A DNA stretch of 64,000 bases from Kappaphycus alvarezii (Eukaryota; Rhodophyta; Florideophyceae; Gigartinales; Solieriaceae). The notes beneath the pieces were generated by a model. That model was not told the DNA's origin and ran no database searches. It saw only the letters and a program-made list of their open reading frames with translations. Below are positions 55,439 to 64,000 of this stretch, one piece after another. Where the stretch lies: contig NADL03000008.1 in the NCBI GenBank assembly GCA_002205965.3, positions 868,001 to 932,000 of the forward strand, read 5' to 3'. A program made the position numbers and the translations under genes. Position 1 is the stretch's first letter. Every line of letters starts with the position of its first letter.

Positions 55439-56546
55439 TACCTCTAGGGTCTCTTTTTCTAGAATACTTTTGAGTACAGTGCCGTTTGCTTAGAATTTAT
55501 CTCTGCTGGTGTTAAGTACTTTTTCATTATAAACCCTGGTCCGGTGCTTCTTTCTGTTTACTGGAAGAACCAACCAACAGTTCAACTATCGATTAACTTT
55601 TTTGCGCTCAACTCAAATTATTTCACCACCGCTCGGAGTAGAGAAATAGCGAGGAAAGTGGAATTAGTCGGATGATTCTGATGAAGAGTGGGAAAGGTTT
55701 TTCAGTGAAGGGTGGTGTTATTGGTATGGAGCTAGTCTTTTCCCTCATTCGTTAAATTTTCTATATGGTAAGATGAGGATACAGGCATGAAGCGGTTATC
55801 GATTGCAGTTGTGCTGCCTACATTTGTTTGTTTTAAGGACTACCAACTGCGGGGTTTTGACAGGAGGGATGTGCTGGAAATCAAGGTTGCGTGGCCCCAT
55901 GCTTTTGAGCCCAAGGATTCATTAAAAGGCCTGAGACAGGGTGAAAGACCCAGCGGTACGTTGCTTCACCCAAGCGAAATGAGTAGGGTTCGATATGGTA
56001 CTTTGAGAGCACCGGGAAGACTAAACAAAAATGATGTCTGCAGGTATAATTAAGTTACCGTTTAGATGTTATGATTTTGTAGAGGAACAATGTTAATTAG
56101 GGTTGGCCAATATTTCGGTACGCGTAGTATATGTTGGGTTACTTGCTATTGAGTACAAGTCGTATGCTTCCCAGAACCAACCTGTTCGTCTAGCCCAGTA
56201 AACCCGTTCTGTAACTCGTAATGAACGGTAAGTGGATTACTGGTGTATGTATAATAAAATGTAGGATTTTAATGGATTTGATTCAAGATTTATATGCATT
56301 ACGGCGTTTGCAGCTATTTAATTTGAACTTTTTACAGTTGGCGAAATAAATTGTACTGTTTCATACGAAAGCAGGCATTTCCCGCAGCTCCCAGTAGATT
56401 ATTTCTTCGCAAGTCGAAAGTATTTAACGCTGCGGTCCGTAGCACTTGTATTGAGAGAAGAGGAGAAATATTATTTCATATAGCTCAGGAGAGGATCACA
56501 CTGGTCGCCTATTGCACAATCAATTTTTTCTTATATGTCGCTTCAC
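55439..56546. other. No gene recognised
   Basis: A frame 55787-56053 (88 codons, VLPTFVCFKDYQLRGFDRRD) has no motif I know. Confidence 0.4.
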
Positions 56547-56640
56547 ATGGCTGACATAGACTACCCGGTTGCCTCCTTGGTGGATAGCTATACAGTCGAA
56601 TCCTGCATGGGACATCCATGGTACTAATGCAGTAAGTTTC
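56547..56640 (+). repeat. Non-LTR 3' tail repeat, copy 3
   Basis: A diverged match to 17812-17905: ACTACCCGGTTG, ATACAGTCGAATCCTGCA and TACTAATGCAGTAA are shared at the same spacing. Confidence 0.5.
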
Positions 56641-56953
56641 TAACATAAGCCCCGTGTAGAGGTCTGATGGCAGGGTACGTGGGCAGTTTTCGGTGATTCT
56701 GCATGACTGCAGTGTATTGTAGAACAAATTACGTGATTGGAGTCTTGAGATTCCGGAATTCAGAGAGAGGTTGATTACCTCAACGATCAACTGTATCGCT
56801 GCTAAGCTTGTGAAGTGCCTGGTGCCCCGCTGTTTCGATCTGTAGGTATCAATGGAGATTTGTAAGAAGGCCAGTACCTACGCTACGAAATGGTACCGCA
56901 TAATATTTTTTTCAGCCATTAGACACGAGCCAGTGATGAGAGACCTTCATCCG

Positions 56954-57297
56954 CTATGGCGCGGAGTGACGGTTGAAAATGGTCACATCTAGTCCCTGTA
57001 CGATGGGCGCGAATAAAGAGTCGTCTATGAAGAGATTCGGTACGAGCTGATCTGCAGGGGTCTTAAAGAGATCAGTGAAAATAAATTTCCCCCTGAATAC
57101 AGTGAGATGAATGGCCGGGATTGTAAGTTCGCGGCATAAAGTATCCCGACGAAGGTTGTGGCAGCGCACTGCACCCAAACTACCTTTGCAGCTTGTGGGT
57201 TCATGTCCCATGGTGTAAAGTAGAAGGAGAACAATGTTGAGAGCATCTTCTGTAACATTGAACGAAGGAAGGAGAGCTCCTTAAAAATGGCCTTCAA
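56954..57297 (-). pseudogene. Non-LTR C-terminal fragment, second subfamily
   Basis: HEPTSCKGSLGAVRCHNLRR then DTLCRELTIPAI and GLDVTIFNRHSAP follow the order of the 17.2 kb fragment (His-Cys finger, RHxxLR-type helix, D-x-T strand) but with distinct residues. A related C-terminal nuclease-like domain is inferred. Confidence 0.5.
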
Positions 57298-58559
57298 CTC
57301 CGAAATTTAAGGTACAGAGATTGGGGTGAATGGGTCATTGTTATAATATTGGATGGATACAGTACCACCCAAAAGGATATAATCTGAACTCTAGAAGGAT
57401 CTGAGCTCGGTATCTCGTAGCATTATGTAAGATTTTGAATCGAATTTGCTATTCCTAAGTTAAAAGTCACATATTTTTATCAAAAAACACACAAAAGACA
57501 AAAACGTTCAATATTCTGGCCAAAAGAGGAGTCTTGAGACGAAGAAGACTCAATAGTTGCGGTCTAGGTCCCAGTTTACGTGTATGGAAGAATGAAACGA
57601 TTTCACGTAATTAAATTTATTTTTATCGATTCCAAAGATCTTTGACTACCCGTTTCATGGAATTACAGGAAACAGTTTCGACCATGAAAAATCAGAGACT
57701 ATCGGGAATGGGAGGTTACTTGTCCATTCGCAGTCTTTCCCACGCCAATATATCAATTATGTGATGCATCGCGAGTGCGGCAAGCACATCAAGAGCCATA
57801 TATCGCGAGGCCCGAGAAAATTTTAAAATTACCAATAATAGTAGAAATTACTATAAAAAATCTAGAGTACAGTTTTTGACTAAGCAGAAACTGCAGATTA
57901 AATTTACGCAAATAGAAAAATATTTGGTGAAATATTTGGATGACTTGTGATGGTCCACCAACACTCTGAACAAGGAAAAAAATGTATGAGCAGCCTTAGA
58001 AGGAAGAATTACACTTTCCTGCAAATAAATTCTTATTCCTAGGACAATAAACGCATTCAATTCGATTACTGTCGCAGTAGTTGTACATCTCGCGAATCGC
58101 TATCCGTGTCAGTACTACATAGAATGCAGAATATTGCATTAACTCTCTGGTGCCAAGGAGAGGACACCACCCGCGGGCATTCAGCAATCGATGAATGGAC
58201 GTCGAATTAGTACGCAAAGCAAAAATTTGAACTCTAAAATACATCTGAAAACAACGGAGAAGAAATTTCTGCTGTAGAAAAATAACAGCGAAGCTCTACT
58301 GAGTGGACTACAGATTCCTGGGCGTTCAAAATCCGTTTTACTATGTTTTTAGCATCAGAGACTAAGCGCCGGTGTTGAAAGCCTTCTATTAGCTCGATAC
58401 TGGCCAGTCTTGCCGAAATTTGCACAGGGCAGCAACCCGCAAGGTCTCCCAGACGATGCATCCTCTGATGTGAAGAATGATTTTGCCAACTACTTCTGAA
58501 GCTCTATGCAGACAGGAACTGTAAGGAAGAAACTTTTTCCAAGTATTTTTCGGAAGATT
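57298..58559. other. No gene recognised
   Basis: The - strand frames 58461-58234 and 58244-57996 read smoothly (NRIECVYCPRNKNLFAGKCN) and may be one decayed protein, but no family is evident. Confidence 0.35.
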
Positions 58560-59653
58560 TCGAATACGTCATGGTTGATGACGTGAATAAATTTGGAACT
58601 GTTGTCTGTCGTGAGCTGCGTGACTTCTTGCGAGCCAATGGTGTAAAGTACCGAAGGATTGTAACATACTTATCTGTTTGGCTCCCACATCAATGTGAAG
58701 GGGGATCTACCTTGGCCACCAAATAAATCTATGGACCCAATTGTGCCATCAGCTACAAGCCCCACCCTATCAACTTTCCAGGATGAAGCTAGCCCACAGG
58801 GATCGAAAAACCATGGATAAACGTCTGCAGAATCCGTTGTGAGGTTAGTACCTGGAGCCAATGGTAGTATTACGAGAAATAATAGGTCTGCTTCATTTCG
58901 TGCGAACAATATTGATGGCGAACAGTGCAGTGGCGCAACATCAGCTAAAATTGATCGAAATTAATCATTTTTCCAAGAAAAATGTGTTCAATCTCCGACG
59001 AAAATGAAAAGCCCAATGCACGAAACGATAAGTTTAACAAACTAGAGGACAACTCTTCAAAGCAGCTTCATTGCAAAGATGCCAAGCACATCGAAGATGG
59101 TGAAATTATAAGGTTTAATGATTCGTTGGTATCAGTAAAAGATGGTAAATACATACTTAACAAGCCAGAAAATGTTCGAAAGCTTAAGCTTATTTCTGGA
59201 GATCCTGCCTGTGCTAAGGAATACGTGGCTCAGCACGCCTGCTGAGTTTTTATTGTCGCAGTTTTTAAAATAGATTTATTGAATGTTTTTATATGCATGA
59301 AAACATATAAAGCCCTAAAAGATGGTGCAAAGGGTCTCAAAAGCACTATTTTGAAGTTCCTGAAATATCCAAGTATAGGACCCAAGTTTTTGAATCCAGA
59401 AATACAGTCAATGAGGGTTGCCGTTTCCGTTGATGAATATTTCGCGTCAAACATGCGCACTTCATCGCAGCTAGGGATTTTAGTTACCCTCATGGATAAG
59501 GATGGAATGGAACACATCATCCATTACGGAATTTTGAAATCAATAGGAGTGGCACGCAGCGTTTTAGCTGTTGAGTTATTAGCTATTGTACAAAGTTTTG
59601 ATGTATCCAAAACCATGCGCCATTCACTTAACCAAGTGAAGTCCGGGATGTAA
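58560..59653 (+). pseudogene. Copia fragment: integrase piece, RT tail and RNase H
   Basis: 58565-58700 reads ELRDFLRANGVKYRRIVTYL, similar to the copia integrase strand before the catalytic Glu. 58982-59245 reads DGEIIRFNDSLVSVKDGKYI and KPENVRKLKLISGD, the connection region after the RT catalytic site. 59279-59653 contains VAVSVDEYFASNMRTSSQLG, ILVTLMDKDGMEHIIHYGIL and VLAVELLAIVQSFD, an RNase H with one Asp position reading Glu. The RT core is absent, as in the 50.9 kb element. It ends where the opposite-strand gypsy relic begins. Confidence 0.7.
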
Positions 59654-59866
59654 GTATACAACCACTGGAGACGATTAATAAATTGGGATAGCTATGAAGC
59701 ATATTTGGGCACATTCGCTTCCATCAGCCCACTCACCCCTGTACGGTCACATTTTACGCTGCTTTGGTCAATAATACGGCCACATCACCTTGTTACTGTT
59801 GTAAAATGCACGCCTTAGTGATTGATACCTTGAGATTACGCACCCAGCATATGGAAAGGAATATTT

Positions 59867-62103
59867 CTAACAGCTATTGTAGATTTGCCTCGTCCTCTCC
59901 ATGCAGCCAAGAGTCGTTGAGCCAGGACTTGAGTTCGGTTCGAATCTCTTCAAACAGGGCCCTTCCCTGGACTGAAAACTAGCCATCGAATTGTGTATCC
60001 CTTGTGGTGACCTTTTAGATTGATATAATACCTTCGGCGAAATAAAGCTCTGGATTGGCTGAGTATCTTCATGTACTGACAATTTCCAGTACCCGCTCCC
60101 AAAGTCAATGATTTCGAAGAATGTGCTGCCTACCACATCAACTAATTCTGACTCAGCATGAAGCGTAGGCCATGTTACTGGCACAGCATTTTCACTAACC
60201 TTGCTGAGGTCAAATGTAATGTGGAATTTTGCCGGGGGTGGCCTCGGCACCAAAACAGGCGCTGCCGCCCATATAGCGTTTTTGTTGACCTTCATAAACC
60301 CAAATTCTTCCAGATTACCAACATATTTCATAACAAAGCTTCACTGCTCTGCAGTCAATCTGAGTGGCTTTGCCGTAAATGGGACAGCTTTCCCATCATT
60401 TTTCAGTGTCAGCTTCGTAAGTATCACCTTAGCAAGTGAGTATGGGCCCAAAAGAATAAGCAGGACGTTTCTGTACTATGTAAGGAAATCCGTCAACTTC
60501 ACATTGCCACCTGGGCTTAGCCCGGTACTGATCGCCACTGAAACAGCCTTTGCAATGGCGTCCATTATTTGGACCTCATTATCAATACCAGATCCAGCCC
60601 ATCATCCTCGTATTCAGCCTCAGCATCGTCATGTAAACCATGATCCGAGTGAAAAACTCCAGGCGACAGCAGGAGGGCCACAGAGCCATCCTTGTGCTCT
60701 TTCCTGAGAGTAACGCATCTGCGTTTACAATTCCATCGTAATTGTCAATGGTAACCTCCAATGTGTTCTTGACATCTACTACCAGTGCTTTGGGAGTCGA
60801 ACTTCCCATGAGAGGCTCAGACACGCCCTACCCTTTCACCGTCCACCGCATGTTTCGTATGGTGAGCGACTTCGCATGTAGACTTCGCAGGTCCACTGTC
60901 ATAGTGAATTCTCTTTGACATTCAATAAACACCTCTGAAACATCCTTAGCTTTGTGTGCTGCCATCCAAAACTTCCTGGGAGGGTCAATGTTATAGACAG
61001 TAATGTCCGCCTTGCTCTTAATCAACTTAGAGATAAACATTATGAAACGAAGTTAAGGTCAGAACCAGAGTCAGTGCACATGTCCGTTGACACTATACCG
61101 CAGATATGCCAAAAGAAAATGAGTGCTGTTTTCTTGCCCCGGCTCATTTCTGCCAACCTTTCGTGCATTTTCTTCTCCCTCAAATCAAAAATTTCCTTGC
61201 TTAACTTCTTTGCAAGCTTCTTCGGCGTGATTGGGCAATACTTGATCAGATGATTACCATCGCACTCAAGTTTTAGGCATAGAGGCTCGTTACCCTTTTC
61301 TTTTGTTTTTGAGCCCTCCTTGTTGCAATTGCCCCTGCTGTTTGTAGAACTTTTAACAGGCTTCCCAGCCTTTTCAGCCTGATATGCTCCCGGTTTGCGC
61401 CTGAGTATGTGCTTCCGTTGTCAGCAACTTTGTGCTGCACAACTGCTTCCTTTAACAGCAATTTCATGTACGAATTTAGATTCTTCTCTGGACCATGTTG
61501 ATATTCAATATAATGGGCCATGGCTGCCTTCAATTTGGGAGGGTACAGATGAGACTGTATTAGCGTTACAGTATTTTCCTGATTTTTATCCTTAAAGTCG
61601 CCATAACAAACGCTTTCTATGGGTTAAAATAATTAGTTCACAAACTCCATCATTTGAGCTTGCGGATCAGCAATTGACATGGGCGACTTAATGAATTTTA
61701 GTGGTTCTTCATGTACCGAGGGATCCACTTCAGTGTAGCTGCTGTGAATGGAAATACTTCTAAAAATACTCTATGTCCTTAGACGTTACCTCCCCGACAG
61801 ACTTGCCTGGAGCAATTGCTTCAATAATTTACCAATAAAATGTATGCTCTCCAGCCTTGACCGTTCAATACAAAACTTAAATGACGCAACTGTCATAGTT
61901 GGAAATTCCTTGTGAAGCTCTTTCACCTCGATCTTGTACCTTCCATACCCCTCGAGAAACGCAGAAACCTTCTTAGGATCAAAGCTTCTCAATACAGGAT
62001 TTGCAACTGGCTCGAATAATGCACCTATTGCTTGAAAATCATTCGCCGGCACTGTTTCCGAAGCATTCCTGCTACCAGCACCCAATTGTCCCACACCACT
62101 CAT
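59867..62103 (-). pseudogene. Ty3/gypsy relic: gag, protease, RT
   Basis: On the - strand gag starts at 62103 (MSGVGQLGAGSRNASETVPA); KVSAFLEGYGRYKIEVKELH and the following FPTMTVASFKFCIE belong to it. A frame at 61533-61273 continues with HYIEYQHGPEKNL. The protease has TDSGSDLNFVS near 61060 (Asp-Ser-Gly intact) and then ADITVYNIDPPRKFWMAAHK. RT at 60331-59867 shows FDLSKVSENAVPVTWPTLHA, FFEIIDFGSGYWKLSVHED and SPQGIHNSMASFQ, the gypsy D-F-x-SGYW and PQG blocks; WLND occupies the catalytic Asp-Asp position in another frame. Multiple stops. Integrase is missing. Confidence 0.8.
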
Positions 62104-62707
62104 CTTTTTTTCCTCAACTTAGTTGCGAGACCTAGTTTTGACCATAAAAACTAACGCACCAAACATATCCCGAAAGTTTCCTGCAGGACGACAGAAATCT
62201 TTGTAAACTTTGACGGTCGGTGTGTTTGCGTTGTGTGTGATACTTTTTTCTTTTTTGTTCATCCTATCCATCAATTATGTTGCAGCTATACTGCTATTTG
62301 TAATACTAAGAACTACTCTCCTAGGTAACGCAGGAGAGGTAAAGATAGACCAACTAAATTCCCACTTGCGGAGAGGACGTTTCAGTAATGCCGTGACACT
62401 TCATGTGTCATTTACAGACATGTGATATGTCACTTTATCGCCCAGACCTCTAAGATCAGAGTAAGGATCTACAAGAACAATGAATAAACTATCATTTTGG
62501 TCGTCTTCGCCTGCTGATGTCTTTCGTGTTGAAAGCTCTAACAACTGAGACATATGCACTGGCTTTCTTGTGAAACTGAGCGGATCACAACATATATATT
62601 TCAATAAACCCATTCGAGAGAGGCACCACCACAAGATGCTTGTCGGAGAGGTTCATGGCTTACAGATAACATCAAAGTAATGCCCTGGAACAAATTTCCA
62701 ACTCATT
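62104..62707. other. No gene recognised
   Basis: Possible leader of the gypsy relic. No LTR partner found. Confidence 0.4.
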
Positions 62708-62786
62708 TCACCCAGCCGGGATTTGAACCCGCGAACACAGCAGCAACGACAACAGGGCCCATACCCTGATGTTATGTTCAGGGTGA
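62708..62786 (-). tRNA. tRNA-like sequence, anticodon arm degenerate
   Basis: Read on the - strand: 5' CACCCTG pairs with 3' CTGGGTG (six of seven pairs) with discriminator A. CATA/TATG forms a D-arm around a loop containing GGG. GCGGG-TTCAAAT-CCCGG forms a T-arm with four of five pairs and a B-box-like GGTTCAAATCC. The part between (GGCCCTGTTGTCGTTGCTGC) does not form a proper anticodon stem. Either a tRNA pseudogene or a tRNA-derived SINE head. Confidence 0.4.
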
Positions 62787-63160
62787 AGGAAAATATATCG
62801 GGTGCGGAACTTTGCTGCGCGGATGAAGTTGTTGGTTTGGCTACCATAATTTCCTCGGTACTCTAAAATATTGACCTTAAGTACAACCTACATCTCATCG
62901 CTACTTCACTTGGACCACGTATAAAATCACAGAAATTGAACTATTTGGATATGCTGAAAGATATTGGCCCAGTAAAAACGTTCATCAAGTCCGTTTTCGA
63001 ACATGCCTCCAAAGCTGCCAAATTTGCGTCATAAAGTTGGCCTAATAGACACATCAATGCAGTACCTTATTTTGCGAACATATCGGAATCGAAATCTCTC
63101 GTACCAAAGTAACAAATGAGTACTATCCTTCATAAAAATTATAGAATATGATAAAGGTTC
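62787..63160. other. No gene recognised
   Basis: Short frames only. Confidence 0.5.
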
Positions 63161-63325
63161 GGGGTGCAGCCGGAGAATGCAGCCGGACAAACCGAAATCA
63201 TAACTAAAATACTCATACGCATTATAGACTCAAATATCTGCTTCGGAATGCAGCTAAGAGTGTACCGGACGGATGCAGTCATGGAGTGCAGCAGTGGAAT
63301 GCAGTCGGCGGATGCAGCCGACCAT
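63161..63325 (+). repeat. 13-bp minisatellite (GGAATGCAGYCGG)
   Basis: Variants of GGAATGCAGCCGG occur twice near 63165-63190 and then about five times in tandem at 63243-63321. Unit length drifts between 12 and 14. Confidence 0.8.
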
Positions 63326-64000
63326 CTACTGTACTGAGAGTGAACGGAGTTGTGTATTCATGACAGTGATTCTCATAACCGACTTTTACTATATGAACTC
63401 AAGTACACTACGAAGTATAGTTCCACACCTGACACTAATACAGGACGTGGAAACTACCGCACCAAAGTTTTCTACGCTTTAATGCACCACGTGTACATCA
63501 CATACGCAAATGACACCATGCGCACGTGTACTTACCTCACTCTGTATGGCTTCTGTACAGTATACTGTACTCTTCACCCACTTACAGTACCTCAACCTAC
63601 TTAAAGTCAACCCGTGAACAACACTCTGCCATCTAATAGAGCTCATAACCTATCCTTACACCTTTGTTTCTGTTCACATCTGTAACCATATTCCTGACAC
63701 TGCTGTTATTCACTTTTAAACCTGAATAGTCGTACACGTGTAAAAATGAACTGGCACATTATGTACTTTGACAGTGTTCCTTGAAAACCTAGAGTACCCT
63801 ACCCAACATAAAAGTCTCCAGCGATCATCATGGTTCCCTTCAAAATATATTGAAAACACACCCAAATGGTTGAAAAGTCCCTTCATAACTGCCGTTGCCC
63901 AATTGTCCACATCTATGGCCTTTACATCAAGTTTCAAGCAATGAGATGGGTGTGTGATCGTCTCTCCAAATCACTAAGACGCGATGCTGTTTTGAATTCG
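63326..64000. other. No gene recognised
   Basis: A GTAC run near 63553-63572. No frame with a recognisable domain up to the window end. Confidence 0.5.

Noticed and set aside
1..64000. CRISPR arrays, operons, phage or secretion modules
   Set aside because: No spaced identical direct repeats, no Shine-Dalgarno-linked gene runs and no prokaryotic domains; the content is eukaryotic retroelement DNA.

Overview
This is nuclear DNA of a eukaryote. The window is a transposable-element graveyard with one recognisable host gene. I infer a unicellular or algal lineage, with a red alga as the most likely guess, from three things: short-LTR copia elements of the kind seen in algae, a zinc-finger plus nuclease-like non-LTR tail, and an ELO-type fatty-acid elongase. 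The sequence does not prove the species. There are no bacterial operons, phage modules or CRISPR arrays, and almost every long open frame is a retroelement piece with frameshifts and stops.

Layout. 0-2 kb: relic of a tyrosine recombinase. 3.4-8.9 kb: degenerate Ty3/gypsy element on the + strand with a diverged flanking repeat pair. 9.56-20.13 kb: a nested complex. An old copia element on the - strand, with LTR-like repeats at both ends, is split by a second copia element (10.62-16.05 kb) inside its reverse transcriptase. It is split again by a 5'-truncated non-LTR fragment (about 17.0-17.9 kb) inside its integrase. 21.2-21.6 kb: Myb/SANT-like transposon-type protein relic. 25.7-31.5 kb: the best preserved copia element (- strand, gag to RNase H). 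34.3-36 kb: non-LTR (LINE-like) element on the - strand. 36.7-37.2 kb: C-rich candidate coding frame with an N-terminal membrane anchor.

38.38-39.36 kb (- strand): ELO elongase with all catalytic motifs and an ER-retrieval-like C-terminus, interrupted by two apparent single-base deletions. 39.6-40.2 kb: AT-rich stretch whose - strand resembles mitochondrial large-subunit rRNA, probably a nuclear mitochondrial insertion. 42.7-43.5 kb: DDE transposase relic. 44.5-50.65 kb: GTAC-rich palindromic repeats that received a solo LTR and a complete LTR element with an AGTAC target duplication, plus a short element with terminal inverted repeats (45.30-45.75 kb). 50.87-54.37 kb: copia element with 118-bp LTRs that has lost its reverse-transcriptase core. 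58.5-62.1 kb: a + strand copia fragment, also without an RT core, abutting a - strand Ty3/gypsy relic. 62.7 kb: a tRNA-like 79-mer.

The genes do not form a pathway. What they show is a record of successive insertions, including possible insertion preference for GTAC repeats and repeated RT-core loss in copia. I saw no convincing new defence or metabolic system.
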